DNA of 38,166 bases, from assembly GCA_934636425.1 (NCBI GenBank), contig CAKUAV010000010.1, positions 1 through 38,166 on the forward strand, in the 5' to 3' direction. Origin of the DNA: an uncultured Clostridia bacterium. GTDB taxonomy: Bacteria > Bacillota > Clostridia > Christensenellales > Aristaeellaceae. A program made the translations under genes and the position numbers. Below, piece after piece: positions 8,658-16,400 of the stretch (position 1 is its first letter; each line of letters starts with the position of its first letter). The notes beneath the pieces are model-generated. The model searched no databases. It saw nothing but the letters and a program-made list of their open reading frames with translations, and was not told the origin of the DNA.

Positions 8658-8743
8658 GATCGCGCCGCGCGCGAACGGGGCGACACGGACGAACCGCACT
8701 GTTTCCTTGGCACTTCCAGATCGCGCCGCGCGCGAACGGGGCG
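8658..8743. repeat. 25-bp direct repeat pair
   Basis: The same 25 bases, starting GATCGCGCCGCGCGCGAA, occur at 8658-8682 and 8719-8743 without a mismatch, 61 bp apart. They follow the larger direct repeat and are part of the same gene-free block. Confidence 0.85.
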
Positions 8744-8788
8744 GCAGGCGCGCAGCCGCCGCTTGCGATGAAGGCGTGCCGATATACG

Positions 8789-8825
8789 AAAAGGGCGCAT
8801 CCGAACAACAGCCGGACGCGCCCTT
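8789..8825 (-). terminator. Terminator of the yceD-rpmF operon
   Basis: Leftwards, AAGGGCGCGTCCG pairs with CGGATGCGCCCTTTT around a 9-nt loop with one wobble, ending in four T, 16 bp after the rpmF stop. Confidence 0.85.
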
Positions 8826-8840
8826 ACAGGCTATGCAGCA

Positions 8841-9032
8841 TTACTTGGTTTCGGCTTCCACCTTAACCACCTGCTGGCCATCATAGTATCCGCAGTGCTT
8901 GCACACGCGGTGGGCCAGCTTCATTTTCTGGCAACGCGGGCACTTCACGATACCCGGCAGAGACAGTTTCCAGTTCATAGCGCGGCGGGAATCTCTGCGC
9001 GCTTTAGAAGTTTTTCCCTTCGGTACGGCCAT
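8841..9032 (-). CDS. rpmF: 50S ribosomal protein L32
   Basis: This is the small ribosomal protein L32 (63 aa). It begins MAVPKGKTSKARRD, the invariant L32 N terminus, and carries a zinc ribbon with CPRC (about 31-34) and CKHC (about 44-47), so it is the zinc-binding (C+) form. Its ribosome site GAGGAGGT lies in the last codons of yceD, with a 2-nt gap, and a terminator follows. The yceD-rpmF pairing is widely conserved in bacteria. Confidence 0.97.
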   Translation of the reverse strand: MAVPKGKTSKARRDSRRAMNWKLSLPGIVKCPRCQKMKLAHRVCKHCGYYDGQQVVKVEAETK

Positions 9033-9034
9033 GG

Positions 9035-9544
9035 TTACACCTCCTCGTCCTCTGTCAGCAATTCACTCAATGCCGAAAAGGGATTCTGGCGTTCGCCGCC
9101 CTCCTGGCATGTACAGGGTGCTATATTGCGATTGACTCCGCATGACGGACAGATGCCCTTGCAGTTTTCGCTGCACACGAGCCGCAACGGCAGCTCCAGC
9201 AGCAGCGCCTCGCGCGCCAGATCGGTCACGTCGATTTTGTATCCGTCCAGAGGATACTGATCGGGGTCTTCCGGATCGGGCTCCCGCGCAAACAGCGCGT
9301 CGATGTCCGCCCTGAGATGCTTTGTCACCGGCTCAAGGCACAAAGCGCAGCGCGACTGCACATCCGCTTCGACGGCGGCGTACACGCGCACCGCTTCGCC
9401 CGCACCCACCATCTGGCCATTCAGCCGGACGGCGGTAAAGCGCACCGGATCCTCCAGCACGGTCATCGGCTCAAGCTCGGCGGTCGCCTCGAACGGGTAC
9501 GACTGGCCGGGATCCTTGAGCGCGCGCGAAACATCAATCTGCAA
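9035..9544 (-). CDS. yceD: YceD/DUF177 family protein
   Basis: This is a DUF177 (YceD) protein, a family that accompanies rpmF and is linked to 23S rRNA/ribosome maturation. It has a CALC pair and the typical later cluster CSENCKGICPSCGVNRN, likely a metal site. I chose the TTG at 9544 (169 aa) because AGAGG lies 8 nt upstream of it; the GTG at 9553 would overlap that ribosome site. The gene is driven by a perfect consensus promoter just upstream and is cotranscribed with rpmF. Confidence 0.88.
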   Translation of the reverse strand: MQIDVSRALKDPGQSYPFEATAELEPMTVLEDPVRFTAVRLNGQMVGAGEAVRVYAAVEADVQSRCALCLEPVTKHLRADIDALFAREPDPEDPDQYPLDGYKIDVTDLAREALLLELPLRLVCSENCKGICPSCGVNRNIAPCTCQEGGERQNPFSALSELLTEDEEV

Positions 9545-9571
9545 AACACTCACCTCTACGTCAACTCTAGT

Positions 9572-9600
9572 ATTATAGATTGTTTTCGCCGTTTTGTCAA
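9572..9600 (-). promoter_or_regulatory. Consensus promoter of yceD-rpmF
   Basis: Leftwards there is TTGACA (9600-9595), 17 bp, then TATAAT (9577-9572): a full match to the sigma-A consensus, as expected for a strongly expressed ribosomal protein operon. Confidence 0.9.
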
Positions 9601-9694
9601 ATTATATTTTCGCTCAAACCCCAATTCCGCGCCGGTTTCAATGTGAAATTGACGTTATATTTCAGGCGTGCGCGCTCGACGCCCCTTTGCGCCG

Positions 9695-11770
9695 TCACTC
9701 CGACGCGGAGGCGGCGTTCTTCGTGCCGTCGTACGAGGCCGACACATCGACGCCGGCCGCGGCGTCATCGACGGCGCTTTCCGTGTTGCCGTACGGAGCC
9801 GAGCCGTTTTCCGGCGCGGGCGAAGGCGTGGGGGAGACCGTCTTGCCGCGAACCTTGCTCTGATATGTATCGTCCTTTTTGGCGATGCAGACGGGGCAGG
9901 CGGTCTTGCCCTCGCTCTCGGCCTGCATGACGGTGTAGGCGCTGGCGTTCATCATGCCGCTGCATTCGGGATCGGTGTGGTACCACTGCCCATTCGGCGT
10001 GGCGAACACATTGGCCTCCGTGCAGTATTCGCAGGGCGCTGCGCCCATCTCCTCCGCGTCCGCTTCGGAGACGCACCAGTCGCTCAGGCTGAAGTCGGTG
10101 CCGTCGTTTTCATGGGACGCGCTGCTCTTTTCCAGAAGGAAATACGGGCAGGCGGCGTTGCCGTGATAGCGCTCTCCGCCGCCCAGCCTGGCGGGCACGA
10201 GGAGCACCAGCGCGCGCGCGCTGAGGATGTCCGCGTCGCCGCCCATGCAGATGGGGCAGGGCGATTTGTCGGCCGCCCGCGCCGCGGTGAGCGTGTATTC
10301 CCGCGCGCCGGTCATGCCGCTGCATTCGGGATCGGCGTGATAGAACAGCCCGCCCTCAGTGGCGTATACGGTCTGGGCGCAGTAGGCGCACGGGGTCAGG
10401 CCGCCGGTCTGCGACATCGGGCGGATGATCGAGCCGTCGACGTGCTCGCCGGTCTCGGAGCCGCTGAGCATGGCGTAGGCGTTCATCTCGTAGTTGAGCG
10501 CGTCGCAGCCCGTGCTGACATGATAATAGGAAGAGCCGGGCACGACGAAGACCGCATCGCTGCCGACGTTCAGCATCAGCTCGAGCACCTCGTCGGGGAT
10601 GATGCCCATGACGTCCCAGAGCGCATAGCCGCCGTCCGCACTGTAGGCGTATTCGGCGTCGCCCGAGCGGAAGTTGCCGCAGCTGTCGTAGGCCGGCTCA
10701 ATATAGCCGGTCACGCCGTCGGCGCGCGTGAGATAGAGCCGGGGGCCGTAAGGGCAGGCCGCGCCGCCCTTGATGGCCTCTGCGCCGGAGAGCAGCTTTT
10801 CCATCTCGCGGAGCGCGTTCGTTTCGTCGGTGGCAAAATAGACGTAAGAGCCGATGTAGAGCTGCGCCTCGATGAGATCGTGAATGTCGTCCGGCGCGAA
10901 GGGCGCGCCCTCCGGCAGCGCTTCAGCGGCCGTCTCCGAATCGTCGGGTGCGGCGGTGGGCTCGGGCGTGACTGTGGGGCTGGGCGTGGCGGTGAAGGCG
11001 GCTTCAGTGGTTACGGCGGCTGTCGGCGCGGCGGTGGGCAGCGCCGACGTCGCGGTGGGAACAGACGTCACGGCGGGGACAGGCGTGGAGCCGGCCGCCT
11101 GAACGCGCGCCTGCGCCTCCCTGAGCGCGTCGGTATCGACGTTCATGGCGGCGAACAGCGCGTCGCAGCCGTTTTCAAGCGCCCAGCTGTGGCCGCCCGT
11201 ATAAAACAGATTGAGCCCGCTGTTCCAGTTCAGCCGCGCGCAGACAGTGCCCTTTTCCGAACGGCCATCCTTTTCGGTGTAGTCGATTTCGAGCAGCAGC
11301 GGCGGGACGAAGCTCTCGCTCATGTAGGCGGTCAGCTCGGTCTGGGCGGTCAGTGTGCTCTGGAGGATCGCGCCCAGATCGGGGTTGGCGGCGCTGTCGG
11401 TCTGGCCGAAGCAGTCATCCAGCCCGTCCACATACAGCCGCGCGGCCGAGACGGCGTAGGCGGCGTCTGGATCGTACCACGCCATGCCGTTTTCGTCGGG
11501 ATCGGGTGAGGCGGAGGGCGTGGAGACCGGCGCGGTCGAGGCGGCGGAGAGCGGCGGCAGGAGGCTGTCCGGCGAGGAAAGCAGCTTTCTGCCGACGGCG
11601 AATCCGCCCGCAATAAACACAAGCAGCATGGCGGCGGCGCAGCAGAGCGCGGTCAGGCGGCGCCTTTTCTGATCGGCGCGGCGTTCGCCCTCCTCGAAGG
11701 CGGCCAGCACGCAGCGGTGGACATATGAAGGCGTCTTTGGGAACGCTTTATCGAGGTCAGGCGTTTTCAT
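9695..11770 (-). CDS. Membrane-anchored protein with four Cys/His modules, ECF sigma partner
   Basis: This 691-aa protein has a short cytoplasmic N terminus (about 38 aa), one membrane helix (about 39-60, LTALCCAAAMLLVFIAGGF), an outer domain, a Thr/Pro/Ala-rich linker (about 215-265) and a C-terminal half with four modules spaced about 60 residues apart. Each has a YH-x5-C motif (His near 417, 478, 536 and 598); PCxYC or CPxC pairs lie between them. Modules 2 and 4 are nearly identical (YHADPECSGM and YHTDPECSGM). I do not recognise the family. The ATG at 11770 has AAGGAG at 9 nt and overlaps the sigma gene by 14 bp, so it could be an anti-sigma factor or sensor with metal- or redox-sensitive outer modules. 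That function is inferred from position. Confidence 0.75.
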   Translation of the reverse strand: MKTPDLDKAFPKTPSYVHRCVLAAFEEGERRADQKRRRLTALCCAAAMLLVFIAGGFAVGRKLLSSPDSLLPPLSAASTAPVSTPSASPDPDENGMAWYDPDAAYAVSAARLYVDGLDDCFGQTDSAANPDLGAILQSTLTAQTELTAYMSESFVPPLLLEIDYTEKDGRSEKGTVCARLNWNSGLNLFYTGGHSWALENGCDALFAAMNVDTDALREAQARVQAAGSTPVPAVTSVPTATSALPTAAPTAAVTTEAAFTATPSPTVTPEPTAAPDDSETAAEALPEGAPFAPDDIHDLIEAQLYIGSYVYFATDETNALREMEKLLSGAEAIKGGAACPYGPRLYLTRADGVTGYIEPAYDSCGNFRSGDAEYAYSADGGYALWDVMGIIPDEVLELMLNVGSDAVFVVPGSSYYHVSTGCDALNYEMNAYAMLSGSETGEHVDGSIIRPMSQTGGLTPCAYCAQTVYATEGGLFYHADPECSGMTGAREYTLTAARAADKSPCPICMGGDADILSARALVLLVPARLGGGERYHGNAACPYFLLEKSSASHENDGTDFSLSDWCVSEADAEEMGAAPCEYCTEANVFATPNGQWYHTDPECSGMMNASAYTVMQAESEGKTACPVCIAKKDDTYQSKVRGKTVSPTPSPAPENGSAPYGNTESAVDDAAAGVDVSASYDGTKNAASASE

Positions 11771-12248
11771 GGGTATCATCTCCTTGCGTGAGCTGAACGC
11801 GCAGCCGGCTGCGCGCCTGATGCAGCCTTGATTTGAGCCTCGTCGCGGGAACGTCCAGCATATCGGACATTTCGTCGAGCGAAAAGCCCTCGAGGTGGTG
11901 CAGTATCAGCACCAGCCGGTATTTTTCGGGAAGGCGGCGCAATGCGTCGCGCAGCTGAACGTCCTCCACAAAGTCGCTCGAATCGGTCAGGCCGATCTGC
12001 TCGTCCAGCGGCAGGAGCTTTATGCGGCTCTTGCGCTGTATGTTGTGGCATTCATTGATCAGTATGCGCGTGAGCCATGTCTCGAGCCAGTCGGGGTTGC
12101 GCAGCGATTCCCGCTTGAGCCAGCCCTTGACGACGGCCTCCTGAATGGCGTCCGCACAGTCTGCGTCGTTCCAGAGCAGCGCGTGCGCCACGCGGTAGAG
12201 CTTGCGCTCCATCGCCTGGACGCGGGCCATGTAATCGACGTCCGTCAC
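11757..12248 (-). CDS. ECF-type RNA polymerase sigma factor
   Basis: This is a sigma-70 family ECF factor of 163 aa. Region 2 is about residues 14-75 (YRVAHALLWNDADCADAIQE, then WLTRILINECHN) and region 4 about 100-155, with the recognition helix in SLDEMSDMLDVPATRLKSRL. It starts at a GTG with AGGTGA a few bases upstream; the next candidate is ATG at 12233. The 3' end overlaps the membrane-protein gene, the arrangement normal for a sigma/anti-sigma pair. Confidence 0.9.
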   Translation of the reverse strand: MTDVDYMARVQAMERKLYRVAHALLWNDADCADAIQEAVVKGWLKRESLRNPDWLETWLTRILINECHNIQRKSRIKLLPLDEQIGLTDSSDFVEDVQLRDALRRLPEKYRLVLILHHLEGFSLDEMSDMLDVPATRLKSRLHQARSRLRVQLTQGDDTHENA

Positions 12249-12327
12249 ACAATCACCTGCATTCGTTGTACAACATTTTGCTTAAGCACCTAATTAGACG
12301 CGCGCCTCCCGAGACGCGTTGAAGGGA

Positions 12328-12333
12328 ATTATA
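12328..12333 (-). promoter_or_regulatory. Possible -10 box of the sigma factor operon
   Basis: A leftward TATAAT lies about 80 bp before the sigma start, with A/T-rich sequence but no good -35 box upstream. A GTTGTACAAC palindrome lies in the leader at about 12264-12273. No ECF-type -35 is evident. Confidence 0.35.
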
Positions 12334-12390
12334 AAAAAATGGAAATTTTTTTGCGGCGCTCATTACCTGATGAAAATAACGCAGCGCGGC

Positions 12391-12418
12391 TTGCAATGCG
12401 CGGGAATCATGCTATAAT
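12391..12418 (+). promoter_or_regulatory. Upstream promoter of tgt
   Basis: TTGCAA (12391-12396), a 16-bp spacer and TATAAT (12413-12418) with an extended TG. It lies about 200 bp before tgt and its -10 box is the first copy of the repeat described next. Confidence 0.6.
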
Positions 12419-12571
12419 ACAATCAGGCAAGCCGAAGGCTTGGCCGGGTCGGCGGAACGACGAAGTCGGTTCGTCGACAATTGTGCCATAATACAATTAG
12501 GCAAGCCGAAAGCTTGGCCGGGTCGGCGGAACGACGAAGTCGGTTCGTCGACAATTGTGCTATAATACAAT
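12411..12571. repeat. 74-bp tandem repeat copying the tgt -10 region
   Basis: Two full 74-bp units (12411-12484 and 12485-12558) and the first 13 bp of a third differ by only a few bases. Each unit has a TATAAT or CATAAT box followed by two small hairpins: AAGCCGAAGGCTT-like and CGACGAA-GTCGG-TTCGTCG. The -10 boxes fall at 12413, 12487 and 12561. No gene is present between 12249 and 12619. Confidence 0.9.
12558..12566 (+). promoter_or_regulatory. Proximal extended -10 promoter of tgt
   Basis: TGCTATAAT (12558-12566) is an extended -10 box; the -35 position holds only AGTCGG. It would give a leader of about 45 nt before the tgt start. Confidence 0.5.
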
Positions 12572-12619
12572 AGAGTCTGTATGCGGGTTTGTCCGCCAAT
12601 GATATCAGGAGTGATGAGA

Positions 12620-13744
12620 TTGTCAAAGCCCTTTGAGTTCGAGCTGCTGCACGTCTGCGCCCAGACCGGCGCGCGGCGCGGGCGGCTGCACACCCCCCAC
12701 GGCGTGATCGAAACGCCCATATTCATGCCGGTCGGCACGCAGGCCACGGTCAAAACCATGTCGCCCGACGAATTAAAGCAGGTCGGCGCGCAGATCATAC
12801 TCTCCAACACCTATCATCTGCACCTGCGCCCCGGCGAGGATCTGGTGGCCGAGGCGGGCGGGCTGCACCGCTTCATGAACTGGGATCGCCCGATACTGAC
12901 CGACAGCGGCGGCTTTCAGGTGTTTTCGCTGGCCGAGCTGAGAAAGCTCAATGAAAACGGCGTGGAGTTCCAGTCCCATCTGGACGGCAGCCGGCATTTC
13001 TTCTCGCCCGAGGTGTCCATAGGCGTTCAGGAAAAGCTGGGCTCGGACATCATGATGCAGTTTGACGAATGCTCGCCCTGGCCGTGCGACTACGACCGTG
13101 CCAAGGGCGCGATGTATCGCACGCTGCGCTGGCTCAACCGCTGCATGGCCGCCAAGACGCGCAGCGATCAGGCACTGTTCGGCATCGTGCAGGGCGCGTT
13201 CTACAAGGATCTGCGCGTCGAGTGCGCCAAAGAGATGGCCAAGCTCGATCTGCCCGGCTTCGGCATAGGCGGCCTGTCGGTCGGCGAGCCCAAGGAGATC
13301 ATGTACGAGCTGCTCGAGGCGATCAATCCGGTCATGCCGCAGAACAAGCCGCGCTATCTGATGGGCGTGGGCAGCCCGGACTGTCTGATCGAGGGCGTGC
13401 TGCGGGGCGTGGATATGTTCGACTGCGTGCTGGCCACCCGCGTGGCGCGCAACGGCACCGCATTCACCCGCCGCGGCCGTCTGGTGATCAAGAACGCGCA
13501 GTACGCGCACGATTTCGGCCCGATGGAGGAGGGCTGCGACTGCTACGCCTGCAAAAACTTCTCCCGCGCCTACATACGCCATCTGTTCAAGGCCGACGAG
13601 ATCCTCGCGCTGCGGCTGATCAGCTGGCACAACCTGCGCTTTCTGCTCCATCTGATGGAGGAGGTGCGCGCCGCCATAGAGCAGGACTGCTACGGCGACT
13701 TCGTGGAGGAGTTCTACCGCCACCATGTGCGCGGCAACTGGTAG
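12620..13744 (+). CDS. tgt: tRNA-guanine(34) transglycosylase
   Basis: This enzyme exchanges guanine-34 of tRNA(Asp/Asn/His/Tyr) for the queuosine precursor. The 374-aa product has catalytic Asp95 in DSGGFQVF and Asp268 in FDCVLATRVARNG, plus the zinc site C306, C308, C311 and H337. The frame opens at 12581, but AGGAG at 12607-12611 is 8 nt from the TTG at 12620 and only 2 nt from the ATG at 12614, so I take TTG (MSKPFEFELL). yajC follows, as in many bacteria, but secD/secF and queA do not. Confidence 0.95.
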   Translation: MSKPFEFELLHVCAQTGARRGRLHTPHGVIETPIFMPVGTQATVKTMSPDELKQVGAQIILSNTYHLHLRPGEDLVAEAGGLHRFMNWDRPILTDSGGFQVFSLAELRKLNENGVEFQSHLDGSRHFFSPEVSIGVQEKLGSDIMMQFDECSPWPCDYDRAKGAMYRTLRWLNRCMAAKTRSDQALFGIVQGAFYKDLRVECAKEMAKLDLPGFGIGGLSVGEPKEIMYELLEAINPVMPQNKPRYLMGVGSPDCLIEGVLRGVDMFDCVLATRVARNGTAFTRRGRLVIKNAQYAHDFGPMEEGCDCYACKNFSRAYIRHLFKADEILALRLISWHNLRFLLHLMEEVRAAIEQDCYGDFVEEFYRHHVRGNW

Positions 13745-13789
13745 ACAGCAAAATTTACACAAAAGTCATGCCGCTCTGAAAAGAATCGA

Positions 13790-13818
13790 TTGCGCGGGCG
13801 GCTCATCTGGGGTATAAT
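13790..13818 (+). promoter_or_regulatory. Promoter of yajC
   Basis: TTGCGC (13790-13795), 17 bp, TATAAT (13813-13818), about 30 bp before the yajC start. Confidence 0.7.
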
Positions 13819-13850
13819 AATACAAGCATATTAGCGGAGGAGAATGACAC

Positions 13851-14216
13851 ATGATTTACAGCCTGCTCGATGCGGCTACGACCGCCGGCGGAACGACCGC
13901 CACCCCGACTGCGTCCTGGACCGATATGATTCCGACCATCGTCATGATGGTGGCCATGATCGCCGTGTTCTATTTCCTGCTGATCCGTCCGCAGCGCAAG
14001 AAGGACAAGGCCGTCAAGGATATGCTGGCCGCGCTCAAGCCCGGCGACCGCATCTGCACCATCGGCGGCATATACGGCACAATCGCGTCCATCAAGGACG
14101 ACACCATCACGCTTTATGTCGGCGCTCAGAAGTTCCAGATGGTCGTGGCCCGCTGGGCCATCCGCTCCGTCGAGGACGCGCCGCTGGTCGAGAACGAGTC
14201 CGAAGCGCTCGTCTGA
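13851..14216 (+). CDS. yajC: Preprotein translocase subunit YajC
   Basis: YajC is a small accessory subunit of the SecDF-YajC complex. The 121-aa product has one membrane helix (about residues 25-45, MIPTIVMMVAMIAVFYFLLI) followed by the family signature RPQRKKDKAVKDM and a soluble domain with GDRICTIGGIYGTI. GGAGG lies upstream at the right spacing, and a strong terminator ends the unit, so secDF must be elsewhere. Confidence 0.95.
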   Translation: MIYSLLDAATTAGGTTATPTASWTDMIPTIVMMVAMIAVFYFLLIRPQRKKDKAVKDMLAALKPGDRICTIGGIYGTIASIKDDTITLYVGAQKFQMVVARWAIRSVEDAPLVENESEALV

Positions 14217-14238
14217 CGATAACGGACAACGATAGAAG

Positions 14239-14276
14239 AAAACCGGCTCCCGCATAAAAACGCGGAGCCGGTTTTT
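14239..14276. terminator. Bidirectional terminator between yajC and the DUF4091 gene
   Basis: AAAACCGGCTCC pairs with GGAGCCGGTTTT with an extra GC pair region inside, followed by a T run in both directions. It serves the two convergent genes. Confidence 0.9.
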
Positions 14277-14316
14277 GCGTGTCGGTTTATTCAGCGATTA
14301 TGCCGCGGTGCGCCGG

Positions 14317-15867
14317 TTAAAGCGCGTCGAGCAGGCGGTCGTGCGCCGCATCGAAGGCGTCGGGCGCGTTGTCGCAGTCGTCGAAGGCGCGCAGCATGGC
14401 GCTGCAAATCGCGTCCGCGGCGGATTTGTCCTTTCCGGCCAGCGCGCGCAGCAGCTCGTAGTCCTCAGCGCCGCAGCGGGAGACTTCCGCGCGCATGGAG
14501 GGCAGCGCGCTTTCGCCCAGCGGATAGACGATGTTCGTATCGCCTGCGGGCAGGAGATTGGTCGGGCCGTTCGTCGGGCAGGTGTCCGTAAACGGATCGC
14601 CGCGCCAGTGGTTGAGCCCCCAGTGCAGATAGCCGGTCAGATCATAGCGGTAATTGCCCCAGAAGAGCATGCGCGTTCTGAGCAGCGGGAAATCGAGCAG
14701 CCGGTTGCAGTAATGCCCGCCGGGGATGCAGCAGGTGTAGTACCAGATTTCGTCGCCCTGCCGGCGCAGCGTCTCCATTTCGGCCTGATGGGTTGCGTAA
14801 TAGTCGTTTTTCGGCACCCAGATATCCACAGCGCCGCGCAGCTCGTGCGTTTCGATCGCGTCGATCAGCTTCATGCCCGGCAGCATTTTGCGCACGACGC
14901 CGGAGAGGATGCGGTATTCGCCGCCGCAGCGCGCGTGCGGCTCGTCGCCGACGTGCTGTATGGTGCAGCCATACCAGCCGTTTTTGCGCAGGAACGCGTT
15001 CCACGCGCGCAGATAGGCAATGGCGTAGTCATAGCCCTCGGGGCTGAGCGCCGGTACGTCGCCCTCCGGCGCGGCGATGAGGAATTCGCAGCTGTCCCAG
15101 TTCGTGCGGTGATAGAGCGGCGCGCCCTCGATGGTCGTAAAGCCCATGGCCAGATAGAGCCGTATGAGCCGCTCGCGGCGGGAGAAATCGAATTCATAGC
15201 CATTTTCGGTGCGCGTCGCGACGACCGTGTCGGCGGTCAGCCAGAACACATTCTGGTGCATGCGGCGCATCAGGCGGCCGTAGCGCTCGATCATGGCCCA
15301 GTGCGCCTCGCTCCACGCTTCAAGTCCGTGCGCGTCGGCCATGTTCTGCAGGCTGAACCAGTTGGTTATGGACAGCGTTTCCGCGGGAAGACGCGCGGCG
15401 GCAACGTCAACGGAGAAGGGGATATCCGCCGTTTCGCCGCCCAGCGTCAGCGTCAGGCGCGCCGCATAGGCGCCGGGCTCAATGTCCGCGTCCGCGCGCA
15501 GGGCGATGTAGAGCGCCGCGTCGCCGTCGACAGACGCGCCCTCGTCGCTTATCGGCAGCAGCGCGTCGTAAACCGAAAAGGGCGCCTTGCGCGTGGCGTA
15601 GTCCTTCGCCGTGTCCCAGTCCGCCGTAAAGCCGTGAACGCCGGTGTTCTTCTGGACGCGCACGGGCAGCTCCGTGAACATTTCTGCCGTGATCGGCGCG
15701 GACAGAGAAACGCTCGCGCGCAGCGTTCCCTTGGGCAGCGCGCTCAGGCGCACCTGAAAGCCGCAGTTGCCGCCCCGCGCGGTTTTCAGCCGCACAGCCT
15801 GCAGCGCGTTTTCAGGCAGCAGATCCGGATAGAGCCATTCGTGCATGGTGACGGGTAAAACGATCAT
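14317..15867 (-). CDS. DUF4091 glycoside-hydrolase-like protein (516 aa)
   Basis: Residues 1-165 are beta-rich and residues 170-500 fit a TIM-barrel hydrolase. The C-terminal segment MLFWGNYRYDLTGYLHWGLNHW is typical of the DUF4091 domain. HVGDEPH (305-311, with Glu309) is the best candidate for a catalytic motif. There is no signal peptide, so the protein is probably cytoplasmic. The ATG has AAGGAGG at 9 nt and a near-consensus promoter. It is transcribed alone. The substrate is unknown; the family is thought to contain glycosidases of gut and soil bacteria. Confidence 0.8.
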   Translation of the reverse strand: MIVLPVTMHEWLYPDLLPENALQAVRLKTARGGNCGFQVRLSALPKGTLRASVSLSAPITAEMFTELPVRVQKNTGVHGFTADWDTAKDYATRKAPFSVYDALLPISDEGASVDGDAALYIALRADADIEPGAYAARLTLTLGGETADIPFSVDVAAARLPAETLSITNWFSLQNMADAHGLEAWSEAHWAMIERYGRLMRRMHQNVFWLTADTVVATRTENGYEFDFSRRERLIRLYLAMGFTTIEGAPLYHRTNWDSCEFLIAAPEGDVPALSPEGYDYAIAYLRAWNAFLRKNGWYGCTIQHVGDEPHARCGGEYRILSGVVRKMLPGMKLIDAIETHELRGAVDIWVPKNDYYATHQAEMETLRRQGDEIWYYTCCIPGGHYCNRLLDFPLLRTRMLFWGNYRYDLTGYLHWGLNHWRGDPFTDTCPTNGPTNLLPAGDTNIVYPLGESALPSMRAEVSRCGAEDYELLRALAGKDKSAADAICSAMLRAFDDCDNAPDAFDAAHDRLLDAL

Positions 15868-15900
15868 GTATAAACGCCTCCTTCTGCCTTATCTGCCCAC

Positions 15901-15930
15901 ATTATAACAGCCGGTCATGGGGGGTGTCAA
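15901..15930 (-). promoter_or_regulatory. Promoter of the DUF4091 gene
   Basis: Leftwards there is TTGACA (15930-15925), 18 bp and TATAAT (15906-15901), 33 bp from the ATG. Confidence 0.85.
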
Positions 15931-15995
15931 GCCGCATTCGGGCATGGCGGGCGCACGGGCGCGCATAGCTATGGAAAGAAGGGAGGCGGCGAACA

Positions 15996-16217
15996 ATGAG
16001 CGAAAGGGTGAAAGACACGCTGATTCGCGCGTTCAAGACGTTCCTCGAGACGGCGGGCGCTTATCTTCTGGCGCACCTGACGGGCGTGAACTTCTTTGAG
16101 GGCAATCCGGGCAAGACATTCTGGATCGGGCTGGCGCTGTCCACCGGCGCGGCGGGACTGGCCGCGGCATGGAACGGCGTTCTCGCGCCGCTCTTGAAGC
16201 CGGCGGAGGAGGCGTAG
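15996..16217 (+). CDS. Small holin-like protein (73 aa)
   Basis: The product has an amphipathic N terminus (RAFKTFLETAGAYLLAHLTG) and a hydrophobic C-terminal segment (IGLALSTGAAGLAAAWNGVLAPLL), resembling the small r1t-type phage holins. GGGAGG lies 9 nt before the ATG. No lysin or other phage gene is nearby, so it may be a prophage relic or a domesticated membrane protein. A perfect 14-bp hairpin follows. Confidence 0.6.
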   Translation: MSERVKDTLIRAFKTFLETAGAYLLAHLTGVNFFEGNPGKTFWIGLALSTGAAGLAAAWNGVLAPLLKPAEEA

Positions 16218-16221
16218 GCGC

Positions 16222-16260
16222 GGACGTTCCGCCCGAGGCGCGGATGCGGGCGGAACGTCC
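16222..16260 (+). terminator. Terminator after the holin-like gene
   Basis: A perfect 14-bp stem, GGACGTTCCGCCCG with its complement around an 11-nt loop, followed by only three T; it starts 4 bp after the stop codon. Confidence 0.7.
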
Positions 16261-16334
16261 TTTACGAATCGTCGCCGCATTGCAATGAAATGTGACAATT
16301 ATGCAACAATGTGATAAATTTCACGGCGAGATGC

Positions 16335-16362
16335 TTGAAACTCAACAATTTTGTGATATGAT
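16335..16362 (+). promoter_or_regulatory. Promoter of the flavodoxin-like gene
   Basis: TTGAAA (16335-16340), 16 bp, TATGAT (16357-16362), about 38 bp before the ATG. A GTGATAAATTTCAC dyad lies just upstream (16311-16324). Confidence 0.6.
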
Positions 16363-16400
16363 GGGTTCACCGATCATCAGATGAAAGAAGGCATTACCCC

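Noticed and set aside
7954..8808. Long leftward frame upstream of potA
   Set aside because: It spans the pot promoter and direct repeats and has Arg/Ala-rich noise composition.
12572..12619. preQ1-type riboswitch ahead of tgt
   Set aside because: The leader is short and has no pseudoknot-like pattern; nothing supports it.
12412..12810. Minus-strand frame through the tgt repeats
   Set aside because: It repeats the 74-bp unit in translation and overlaps tgt; it is a by-product of the tandem duplication.
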